The notes beneath the pieces are model-generated. The model saw nothing but the letters and a program-made list of their open reading frames with translations. It did not search any database and had not been told where the DNA came from. Below, one piece after another: positions 1 to 5,948 of a stretch of 7,405 nucleotides of DNA. The DNA lies in contig CALHCK010000059.1 in NCBI GenBank assembly GCA_937936695.1, positions 1-7,405 of the forward strand, given 5' to 3'. Position numbers and translations under genes: made by a program. The number at the start of each line of letters is the position of its first letter. Position 1 is the stretch's first letter. This stretch comes from an uncultured Polaribacter sp. Lineage in GTDB: Bacteria; Bacteroidota; Bacteroidia; Flavobacteriales; Flavobacteriaceae.

Positions 1-938
1 CCTGCACTTAAAAAATCGTAAGGAGAGGGTCCAAAATCATCACCTCCAATACTCGCTGGTTCATCTGCCGTAAAATGATGTTTTTTAGTTTGAATTGATG
101 TGGTAAAATTATTTTCAACTAAATTAAGATGTGCTACCAATTGCTCGCCTTTAGGCTCTAACATATTATTATCTTGCGGTTCAAAATAACGATCGGCCCA
201 TGTACCTATAACATTACCTACGTACTTACTATCTTTTGAGTTGGATAATAAATGATCTGCATTATCTAAACTCACAAAACTTTTTGGGTGATGCGCTTTA
301 TGGTATAACTCATGTGCATTATTTATTCCAACCACCCCATCAAAAGGAGCATGCATAATTAATAATGGTTTTCTTAGGTTTTGTGTGATTTCTGGCAGGT
401 TTATTTTATCGAAATCATCTACAAAATCGTTATCAATTTTAAAAGGTCTTCCTCCAATATTTACTTCTACTTCTCCTTTTTCTTTTACTTGTTCAATACC
501 ATGAGAAAACAAATGTTTTACATGACTAACCGTAGATGGCGCTCCTACTGTTGCTACAGCTTTTATATTTTCTAGTTTTGAAGCTGCAACAATAACCGCG
601 GCACCTCCCAACGAATGACCTACCAGTAAACCTGGCGCTTTGTAATGCTTTGTAATATGGTTATTAACTGCTATTAAATCGTCTACATTGGCAGAGAAAT
701 GGCTTTCGGCAAAAGCGCCTTCACTTCTTCCTAAACCTGTAAAATCAAATCGTACCACCCCAAAACCATGAGATGTTAGTGCTCTACTAATATTTTTTAC
801 CGCAGATAAATTACTATTACAGGTAAAACAATGTGCAAAAATGGCAAAGTAATGTGGTTTTTGATCTGCCGGTAATTCTAAATAAGCTTGTAGCTTATGT
901 CCTTTTTTATTTTGAATACTTAGTCTCTCGCGATTCAT
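1..938 (-). CDS. Bifunctional alpha/beta hydrolase / OsmC family protein (partial; C-terminus beyond left edge)
   Basis: This gene is read leftward from ATG at 936-938 and is still open at the window edge, giving 312 complete codons. Residues 1 to about 255 form an alpha/beta hydrolase. The nucleophile elbow GHSLGG is at 107-112 (Ser109), the likely acid is Asp200 in APFDG, and the likely base is His229 in NADHL. From about residue 265 an OsmC/Ohr-type domain begins, with the typical ADEPASIGG at 291-299 and GPSPYDFLSA at 303-312. The redox cysteine expected just after this (the GAC region in OsmC proteins) lies outside the window. Hydrolase-OsmC fusions are a known family whose OsmC half is expected to reduce organic hydroperoxides; the hydrolase substrate is unknown. 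The start overlaps the stop of the upstream MsrA-like gene as ATGA, which points to translational coupling in the selO operon. The fold assignment is secure, the substrate is not. Confidence 0.9.
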   Translation of the reverse strand, partial: MNRERLSIQNKKGHKLQAYLELPADQKPHYFAIFAHCFTCNSNLSAVKNISRALTSHGFGVVRFDFTGLGRSEGAFAESHFSANVDDLIAVNNHITKHYKAPGLLVGHSLGGAAVIVAASKLENIKAVATVGAPSTVSHVKHLFSHGIEQVKEKGEVEVNIGGRPFKIDNDFVDDFDKINLPEITQNLRKPLLIMHAPFDGVVGINNAHELYHKAHHPKSFVSLDNADHLLSNSKDSKYVGNVIGTWADRYFEPQDNNMLEPKGEQLVAHLNLVENNFTTSIQTKKHHFTADEPASIGGDDFGPSPYDFLSA

Positions 939-1447
939 TGTTTTAAGTGCTTTAATTTATTATGATTGGTATATGTTGAAAAGGTATCTATTAGTATTTG
1001 TAGCTTCGGATTGATAAACCTTTCACAAAATGGTTTTTTAGTGTTACTATAATAATAATTTTGAATTTGCTCTCGAGATGCTTTAAATTTATTAAATGGC
1101 AACACTTGAGTAATCAATTTATTTTGAAACTGAAATTGGAATGATTCTAGCTGTGCTGTCGCTATTTTCATTTGTTCACCTGAAAACGTATAGATTGCTG
1201 AACGGTATTTGGTTCGCATAGAATGATTAGAAGTACTTTTATGTGTATGTAAGTGAATTTCAATAAGTGTTTCTAACGATATTTTAGTGCTGTTAAAATG
1301 TACTATTACAGCTTCAGAAAAACTTGTGTTATCATCTACAGAGGCCACAAAACCCTGCTCTACTTTTTCTACACCAAGCAATGATTGAAATACAGCTTCT
1401 GTACACCAATGGCAACCACCTCCAAATGCTATTTGTGTTAATTCCAT
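935..1447 (-). CDS. msrA: Divergent MsrA-family protein (peptide-methionine (S)-S-oxide reductase-like)
   Basis: This 170-residue protein belongs to the MsrA family, which reduces methionine-S-sulfoxide. GGGCHWCTEA at 9-18 carries the catalytic Cys12, with His13 where Phe is usual. SEAV supplies Glu45 (E. coli Glu94 equivalent), KYRSAIY supplies Tyr81 (E. coli Tyr134 equivalent), and Cys141 in KPFCERF sits where the recycling cysteine of the QGYC motif is found. Compared with the canonical MsrA encoded at 4774-5310, the loop before Glu45 is about 11 residues shorter. That loop loss removes the PTY tyrosine (E. coli Tyr82) and the GHA motif. The HDPT motif reads HKST, and the DKGTQYRS aspartate (E. 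coli Asp129) is replaced by Ser76. It lies 17 bp after selO and overlaps the hydrolase-OsmC gene by 4 bp. Family membership is clear. It may be an Msr with changed substrate preference or a non-classical thiol enzyme. Confidence 0.85.
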   Translation of the reverse strand: MELTQIAFGGGCHWCTEAVFQSLLGVEKVEQGFVASVDDNTSFSEAVIVHFNSTKISLETLIEIHLHTHKSTSNHSMRTKYRSAIYTFSGEQMKIATAQLESFQFQFQNKLITQVLPFNKFKASREQIQNYYYSNTKKPFCERFINPKLQILIDTFSTYTNHNKLKHLKQ

Positions 1448-1464
1448 TTTGTAAACTTTATTTT

Positions 1465-3027
1465 TTAAGAACTACAAGACAGCATAGAACATCCTACTTT
1501 ATTTCTTGCCCATTCAGGTCTTTTTGCAAACCATTTTTCATTTTCAGGTTGTTCTGCATAAGGTTTTTTTAATAAAAGAAATAATTCATCAATTAATGTG
1601 TAATCTCCATTGTCTGCAGCATCAATAGCTAATTGTGCCATGTAGTTTCTTAAAACATATTTAGGGTTTATGGCATTCATGCGCTCTTTTCGTTCTGCAT
1701 CAGAAAAAGATTCTTTCTCTAACCTATCAGCATATTTTAAAAACCAAGATTGCCATTTGCTTTTTACATCATTAGAAACAGCACTTAGATTATAAAAAGA
1801 TTTTTTAATACTATTTAAAGCATCTAAAGAGCTTTCTTTAGTAAAGTTACCAAGCTGTCTAAAAAAAATAGTCATATCTGTTTCTACCAAATGTAAATTT
1901 TCTTCTAATTGTTGAATTAATAAAAGATCGTCTTTATGATTGGTAAACAACCCTAATTTAGATTGCATCATTTTTAAAGAAGCCGTTTCGTAATCTACTT
2001 TGTACGCATTTAATATTTCCTCTAAAGGTGCAGCATCATTAATAATAGGGTAGAGTGCATTTGCAAGCTGATATAAGTTCCATAAACCAATATTTGGTTG
2101 GTTACCGTATCTATAGCGTTTGTTTTGTTTATCGGTGGTGTTAGGTGTCCAGCCAAAATCAAAACCCTCTAACCAACCATAAGGTCCGTAATCTATAGTT
2201 AAACCAAGAATAGACATGTTATCTGTATTCATAACACCATGCACAAAACCAACTCTTTGCCAATCGATAATCATTTTTAAGGTACTATTTACAACTTCTT
2301 TAAAAAAAAGAATGTAAGTTTCTTTTGATGGATTTCCTAAATGAGCAAAATGATGTTTTATGGTATAATCTACCAATGCTTTTAAGTTATTTTTATCATT
2401 TCTTGCCGCAAAAATTTCAAAGTTACCAAACCTTAAAAAAGAAGGAGAAACTCTAGAAACAATAGCACCTTTCTCATAAGCAGGATTTCCGTTGTATAGA
2501 ACATCACGCAAAACTTTGTCTCCAGATAAACTTAAAGACAAAGCTCTAGTAGTTGGAACGCCTAAATGAAACATAGCTTCGCTGCACAAATATTCTCTTA
2601 CCGAAGACCTTAAAACAGCTAAACCATCTGCAGTTCTAGAGTACGGAGTCTCGCCTGCACCTTTTAATTGTACTTTCCAGTTTTTTTGTTGATGCTCAAC
2701 TTCAAATAAGTTAATAGCTCTTCCGTCTCCTAATTGTCCTGCCCAATTACCAAACTGATGACCACCGTAGCACATTGCAAAAGGTTGGGTGTTAGGATAA
2801 ATTTTATTACCAGTAACAACATCTCTAAAAAAATCTGATTGTACTTCTTTTTCAGAAATACCTAATGCATAAAGCATTTCTGGTGATGTATGAATTACTT
2901 TTGGAGCCTTTGTTTTTTTAGGTTCTGTGTAAGAAAATACAGCACCTTCTACTTGTCTTCTATCATTTTTAAGAATAGGGTCGGCAGGTAGGTTTTTTGT
3001 AAATGTATTTTTAATATTTAATTTCAT
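1465..3027 (-). CDS. selO: Protein adenylyltransferase SelO (YdiU/UPF0061 pseudokinase-fold AMPylase)
   Basis: This 520-residue protein is full length for bacterial SelO. The family transfers AMP from ATP to Ser, Thr or Tyr of target proteins and is linked to redox homeostasis. Signature segments are present in order: YGGHQFGNWAGQLGDGRA at 87-104, QLKGAGETPYSRTADG at 120-135 with the nucleotide-contacting Lys122, and SSVREYLCSEAM at 141-152. NTDNMSILG at 267-275 and TIDYGP at 277-282 follow. Asp269, Asn270 and Asp279 keep the spacing of the Pseudomonas SelO catalytic/metal residues Asp252, Asn253 and Asp262. The protein ends in CSS, with Cys518 encoded by TGT at the third-from-last position where animal SelO carries selenocysteine; Cys513 lies close by. 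ATG at 3025-3027 is preceded by A-rich sequence without a Shine-Dalgarno. It appears to be the first gene of an operon with the MsrA paralogue and hydrolase-OsmC. I could not place a convincing TTTG/TAnnTTTG promoter upstream. Confidence 0.97.
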   Translation of the reverse strand: MKLNIKNTFTKNLPADPILKNDRRQVEGAVFSYTEPKKTKAPKVIHTSPEMLYALGISEKEVQSDFFRDVVTGNKIYPNTQPFAMCYGGHQFGNWAGQLGDGRAINLFEVEHQQKNWKVQLKGAGETPYSRTADGLAVLRSSVREYLCSEAMFHLGVPTTRALSLSLSGDKVLRDVLYNGNPAYEKGAIVSRVSPSFLRFGNFEIFAARNDKNNLKALVDYTIKHHFAHLGNPSKETYILFFKEVVNSTLKMIIDWQRVGFVHGVMNTDNMSILGLTIDYGPYGWLEGFDFGWTPNTTDKQNKRYRYGNQPNIGLWNLYQLANALYPIINDAAPLEEILNAYKVDYETASLKMMQSKLGLFTNHKDDLLLIQQLEENLHLVETDMTIFFRQLGNFTKESSLDALNSIKKSFYNLSAVSNDVKSKWQSWFLKYADRLEKESFSDAERKERMNAINPKYVLRNYMAQLAIDAADNGDYTLIDELFLLLKKPYAEQPENEKWFAKRPEWARNKVGCSMLSCSS

Positions 3028-3198
3028 TTCTATAGAATGCCTAAAAAGGTTAGCTTATTGTATCAATCCATTTTTAAAAATCTTCATTAGAAAGATTTCA
3101 TAATTTTTTAGATTGAATTGTAATTGTTGAGAAATTTAATTTATTATTTGAGTACAATTTACGCAACTCATTTGCATATTCCTCATTTTTTTTACATC

Positions 3199-3230
3199 TA
3201 AAAACGCGTAATTTAAATTACGCGTTTTTA
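3199..3230 (-). terminator. Perfect 32-bp palindrome, probable intrinsic terminator after trxB
   Basis: The centre lies between 3214 and 3215 and every base pairs. The sequence runs A-tract, ACGCG, AT-rich core, CGCGT, T-tract, so as RNA it folds to a stem of about 14 bp with a TTAA loop and a U-rich right arm. It lies 80 bp beyond the trxB stop and about 170 bp before the selO start, where a terminator separating two operons on the same strand is expected. Because it is symmetric it could work on either strand. A dimeric-protein operator is the alternative reading. Confidence 0.65.
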
Positions 3231-3252
3231 AAAATTGAATATAATGTTGTAT

Positions 3253-3284
3253 TTTATGACATCTTTCTGTTCCGTATACTTTTG
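3253..3284 (+). promoter_or_regulatory. Possible Bacteroidota-type promoter pointing antisense into trxB
   Basis: TACTTTTG at 3277-3284 matches the -7 consensus TAnnTTTG exactly on the plus strand. TTTA at 3253-3256, 20 bp upstream, is one mismatch from the -33 TTTG. Transcription would start near 3290 and run antisense into the 3' end of the trxB gene. No plus-strand gene follows, so this is either an antisense or small-RNA start or a chance match in AT-rich DNA. Confidence 0.2.
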
Positions 3285-3310
3285 TAGATAAAAAAGTGTT
3301 TGTTATCAAA

Positions 3311-4717
3311 TTACTTTAAGTAACTTCTAACTCCGTAACTAGCTAAAACACCTTCTCCTGTAGCTGCCGCCACTTGTGCAATAGCGCCTTCTCTACAATC
3401 TCCAGCGGCAAAAATACCATCTACAGACGTTTGTGCCAACCCTGTTGTTTGTATAAAACCTTTTTCATTAAGATCTATTACTCCTTTAAATGATTTGGTG
3501 TTAGGTATTAATCCGATAAAAATAAAAGTACCATCTGCTTTTAATACAGATTCTTCTTTTGTTTGGTTGTCTTTTATTTTTAATCCATCAAATAAACCTT
3601 TGTCATTTGCAAGAAACTCTACAGACGTTTTGTCCATATAAGTAGAAATATTTTTAATAGTTTTTAGTTTTTCTACATATGTTTCTGAAGCTGAAAAGTT
3701 TTTAGAACGGTGTACAATTTTTACACTTTTACAAAAACCAGATAGAAAAATACCTTCTTCTAAAGCAGAGTTTCCTCCACCAACAACAATAATATCTTTG
3801 TCTCTATAAAAAGCACCGTCGCAGGTAGCACAAAAATGAATTCCAGAGCCAATTAATTCTTCTTCATTAGGTATTCCAATTTTTCTGTATGTAGAACCTG
3901 TAGCTAAAACTACTGTTTTTCCTAAATAAGTAGTGCTTTTTGTTTCTATAGAAAATAATCCGTTTTGTTTTTTTATAGCAACAACTTCTTCACCTGTTTT
4001 AATAACAGCACCATAAGTTTTTGCTTGTTCTTCCATTTTATCCATTAATTTAGGACCAGAAATAGAAGTAAATCCAGGGTAGTTTTCTATTTTTTCAGTT
4101 AAAAAAGCATTTCCACCTATGGTAGATTTTTCTAATATTAACGTGTCAAAACGATCTCTTTGAGCATAAATAGAAGTTGTTAAACCAGCTGCACCACCAC
4201 CAATAATAATGGTGTCAAAAATTTTATGTTCCTTTTTAACATTAATAGCAAGTAGCTCTGTTAATTTAGTATTGTCTGGGTTTGTATAAGGTTTATTATC
4301 AATTAAAATAGTAGGTATAATTCTTTTACCATTATTAATTTCTTCTACTTTAGCAGTTGCCCAATCGTGTTGGTCTACATCAACAAAATCAAAATTAATA
4401 CCATTATCTCTTAAAAAACTTTTTGCACGTCTACAATCAGGGCACCAATCAGCTCCAAACAATTGTACTTTACCGGCATCATTAATACCCAAAACATTAG
4501 CTAATTCTATGTTGTTAGGGTTTGTATAAGATTTTCCTCTAATTATTATTGTAGGAATAATTCTTTTACCATTGTTAATAGCCTCTACCTTAGCAGTAGC
4601 TTCTTTATCTAAATCTACATCAATAAAAGTAAAATCAATATTGTTTTCTGTTAAATATGTTTTTGCTCTTCTACAATCAGGACACCAGTCGGCTCCGTAT
4701 AATATAATATCAGTCAT
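3311..4717 (-). CDS. trxB: Tandem glutaredoxin-glutaredoxin-thioredoxin reductase fusion
   Basis: This is a 468-residue three-module flavoprotein. Residues 1-80 and 81-160 are two similar glutaredoxin/mycoredoxin-like domains, each with GADWCPDCRRAK (Cys12/Cys15 and Cys92/Cys95), a cis-Pro RIIPT segment and a YTNP-N segment. Residues about 165-468 are a low-molecular-weight NADPH thioredoxin reductase. That part shows the FAD loop GGGAAG (173-178), redox pair CATC (296-299), NADPH-binding loop VGGGNSALE (312-320), HR at 336-337, and the FAD-contacting GIFAAGDCR (434-442). A stand-alone TrxR of this class is about 310-320 residues, so the extra length is fully explained by the two N-terminal domains. 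Electrons would pass from NADPH to FAD, then CATC, then the CPDC domains, and perhaps on to the Msr enzymes encoded upstream. It is the last gene of msrB-msrA-trxB, 56 bp after msrA. The upstream ATG in the gap is in frame but stops after three codons, supporting the start at 4717. The domain calls are firm; the electron acceptor is inferred. Confidence 0.93.
   Translation of the reverse strand: MTDIILYGADWCPDCRRAKTYLTENNIDFTFIDVDLDKEATAKVEAINNGKRIIPTIIIRGKSYTNPNNIELANVLGINDAGKVQLFGADWCPDCRRAKSFLRDNGINFDFVDVDQHDWATAKVEEINNGKRIIPTILIDNKPYTNPDNTKLTELLAINVKKEHKIFDTIIIGGGAAGLTTSIYAQRDRFDTLILEKSTIGGNAFLTEKIENYPGFTSISGPKLMDKMEEQAKTYGAVIKTGEEVVAIKKQNGLFSIETKSTTYLGKTVVLATGSTYRKIGIPNEEELIGSGIHFCATCDGAFYRDKDIIVVGGGNSALEEGIFLSGFCKSVKIVHRSKNFSASETYVEKLKTIKNISTYMDKTSVEFLANDKGLFDGLKIKDNQTKEESVLKADGTFIFIGLIPNTKSFKGVIDLNEKGFIQTTGLAQTSVDGIFAAGDCREGAIAQVAAATGEGVLASYGVRSYLK
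4238..4717 (-). repeat. Two direct 240-bp coding repeats (duplicated glutaredoxin-like domain)
   Basis: The units 4478-4717 and 4238-4477 each encode 80 residues and align without gaps. My hand alignment gives 49 of 80 identical residues, including all of GADWCPDCRRAK and NNGKRIIPTI. The DNA is also similar around both CPDC codons and both RIIPT codons. This indicates in-gene duplication of one domain, followed by divergence mainly at the extreme N-terminus and in surface segments such as LDKE versus QHDW. Confidence 0.85.
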
Positions 4718-4731
4718 TTTTCTTTTTAATA

Positions 4732-4762
4732 GTTGTTATGCATCCATTTTTTAATGCACAAC
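4732..4762 (-). other. Weak hairpin between msrA and trxB
   Basis: GTTG (4732-4735) and TGCAT (4739-4743) pair with ATGCA (4754-4758) and CAAC (4759-4762), leaving a 3-nt bulge and a loop of about 10 nt. There is no U-tract of terminator quality. It could set mRNA processing or partial attenuation between msrA and trxB, or it may be chance. Confidence 0.25.
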
Positions 4763-4773
4763 AGAGGTTAGTT

Positions 4774-5310
4774 TTATTTTAATTTATCGGCATGTAGTTT
4801 GCGTAATTTTGCTAGTTTAGGCGTAATTACAAAACTACAATAGCCTTGTTCTGTATGTTGTCTGTAATAATTTTGATGTTCTTTTTCGGCATCATAAAAA
4901 ACAGGTAGTTCAGAAATTTCTGTTACAATAGCATCTTGATAATAAGGTTGTATTTGTTTTACAACTTCTTGTGCTATTTTTTGTTGATGCGCATCATGAT
5001 AAAAAATAACAGATCTGTACTGAGTACCTTTATCTGCTCCTTGTCTGTTTAGTGTTGTAGGATCATGAGTTGTCATAAAAATAACTAAGATATCTTCATA
5101 AGAAATAATAGTTGGGTTAAAAGTAACTTGTATTACTTCTGCGTGCCCTGTTAAACCAGAGCAAATTTCTCTATATGTTGGTTTGCCTGGTACAGTGCCG
5201 CCAGCATAACCAGAAACTACTTTTTCTACACCCTTTATTTCTTGAAAAACTGCTTCTGTACACCAAAAACAGCCACCACCTATTGTTGCAATTTGAATGT
5301 TTTTATCCAT
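4774..5310 (-). CDS. msrA: Peptide-methionine (S)-S-oxide reductase MsrA (canonical)
   Basis: This 178-residue cytosolic enzyme reduces Met-S-sulfoxide in proteins and as free amino acid. GGGCFWCTEA at 11-20 carries the catalytic Cys14, followed by GYAGG (34-38). KPTY gives Tyr46, TGHAE gives Glu58, HDPTTLNRQ is intact, and DKGTQYRS (93-100) gives Asp93 and Tyr98; these match E. coli Tyr82, Glu94, Asp129 and Tyr134. Cys158 in QGYCSFVITPKL is the probable recycling cysteine. There is no signal peptide. The start overlaps the msrB stop by 8 bp (ATGGATAA), so the two are probably translationally coupled and give balanced reduction of both sulfoxide epimers. The complete motif set contrasts with the degenerate paralogue at 935-1447. 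Confidence 0.97.
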   Translation of the reverse strand: MDKNIQIATIGGGCFWCTEAVFQEIKGVEKVVSGYAGGTVPGKPTYREICSGLTGHAEVIQVTFNPTIISYEDILVIFMTTHDPTTLNRQGADKGTQYRSVIFYHDAHQQKIAQEVVKQIQPYYQDAIVTEISELPVFYDAEKEHQNYYRQHTEQGYCSFVITPKLAKLRKLHADKLK

Positions 5311-5758
5311 TTTCTGTTTTGTCTAAAGTCATAGATTCTGAATTAATGCAATAACGTAGCCCACTAGGTTCGGGTCCATCAGGAAAAACATGCCCTAAAT
5401 GACTATCACAACTATTACACATTACTTCTACACGTACCATTCCATAAGAAACATCTTTATGATATTTTATAGCGTTTTCTTTAATAGGTTGTGTAAAACT
5501 TGGCCACCCTGTACCAGAATTAAACTTAATATTGGCATCAAACAAAGGGGCATTACAACAAACACAGTTGTATTTTCCTGGGTCATAAATACTGCATAAT
5601 GCTCCACTATTAGGTCTTTCAGTACCTTTTTCTCTTGTTATTCTATATTGCTCAGGGGTAAGCAGTGCTTTCCATTCTGTAGCTGTTTTCTCAACTCTTT
5701 TATCAGGGGTTGGATTTCCTTTAATAGTAAAGTTAATTACTTCTTTCCAAGTAAGCAT
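5303..5758 (-). CDS. msrB: Peptide-methionine (R)-S-oxide reductase MsrB
   Basis: This 151-residue MsrB reduces Met-R-sulfoxide in proteins. WKALLTPEQYRITREKGTE (29-47) is the typical N-terminal segment. Zinc ligands are the pairs Cys65/Cys68 (CVCC) and Cys114/Cys117 (CNSC). NSGTGWPSF (80-88), DSHLGHVFPDGP (118-129) and RYCINS (135-140) follow, with the catalytic Cys137. Cys55 and Cys67 are extra cysteines, and either might act as the resolving thiol. The length is usual for a single-domain MsrB, and no signal peptide is seen. It is the first gene of msrB-msrA-trxB, and its ATG is preceded by a purine-rich AAAGGAAA at a suitable distance, supporting this start. Confidence 0.97.
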   Translation of the reverse strand: MLTWKEVINFTIKGNPTPDKRVEKTATEWKALLTPEQYRITREKGTERPNSGALCSIYDPGKYNCVCCNAPLFDANIKFNSGTGWPSFTQPIKENAIKYHKDVSYGMVRVEVMCNSCDSHLGHVFPDGPEPSGLRYCINSESMTLDKTENG

Positions 5759-5764
5759 ATGAGG

Positions 5765-5772
5765 TTTCCTTT
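5765..5772 (-). promoter_or_regulatory. Shine-Dalgarno-like site of msrB
   Basis: On the minus strand AAAGGAAA ends 6 nt before the msrB ATG, with the AGGA core 8 nt away. This is noteworthy because the other starts in the window, and Bacteroidota generally, lack clear Shine-Dalgarno sites. It may give msrB stronger initiation as leader gene of the operon. Confidence 0.4.
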
Positions 5773-5813
5773 CTTTTCTAAATTAATATAAATATGCTGT
5801 CGACATTTTGACG

Positions 5814-5826
5814 CAAAGTTACTTTG
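5814..5826. promoter_or_regulatory. CAAAGT-T-ACTTTG inverted repeat containing the msrB -7 box
   Basis: The 13-bp inverted repeat has 6-bp arms around one central base. Read on the minus strand, positions 5821 to 5814 give TAACTTTG, an exact match to the Bacteroidota -7 consensus TAnnTTTG. This would place msrB transcription start near 5807, with a leader of about 50 nt. I found no TTTG at the 19-21 bp spacing for the -33 element. The symmetry means a repressor or redox-sensing regulator could bind over the promoter, but none is encoded nearby. Confidence 0.35.
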
Positions 5827-5847
5827 TACCTTACAATAAATTATTAA

Positions 5848-5879
5848 TTTGTAGGGTTTGAAAGCATTACATAAATTTA
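5848..5879 (+). promoter_or_regulatory. Candidate promoter of the HD-membrane protein gene
   Basis: TTTG at 5848-5851 is followed after 20 bp by TAAATTTA at 5872-5879, one mismatch from TAnnTTTG, in the spacing used by the Bacteroidota primary sigma factor. Transcription would begin near 5886, giving a leader of about 60 nt. Such matches arise by chance in DNA this AT-rich. Confidence 0.35.
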
Positions 5880-5948
5880 CGACGAATATTGATAAAATAA
5901 TGAATGGATTCATAATTTATTCTTATTTGTTAAAAAAATAATCTTACC

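Noticed and set aside
381..575. Small plus-strand open frame
   Set aside because: It lies antisense within the hydrolase-OsmC gene, is rich in Phe/Tyr/Ile from AT-rich reverse reading, and shows no recognisable domain.
1465..1480. Possible selenocysteine-coding TGA in selO
   Set aside because: The codon at the selenocysteine-equivalent position is TGT (Cys) and the gene ends normally at TAA.
4238..4717. Assembly artefact or recent tandem DNA duplication
   Set aside because: The two units differ at about 40% of residues and keep the frame, so they are diverged functional domains, not a duplicated read.
4572..4754. Plus-strand open frame over the first Grx repeat
   Set aside because: It is antisense to a well-conserved coding domain and ends in the msrA-trxB gap; no family resemblance.
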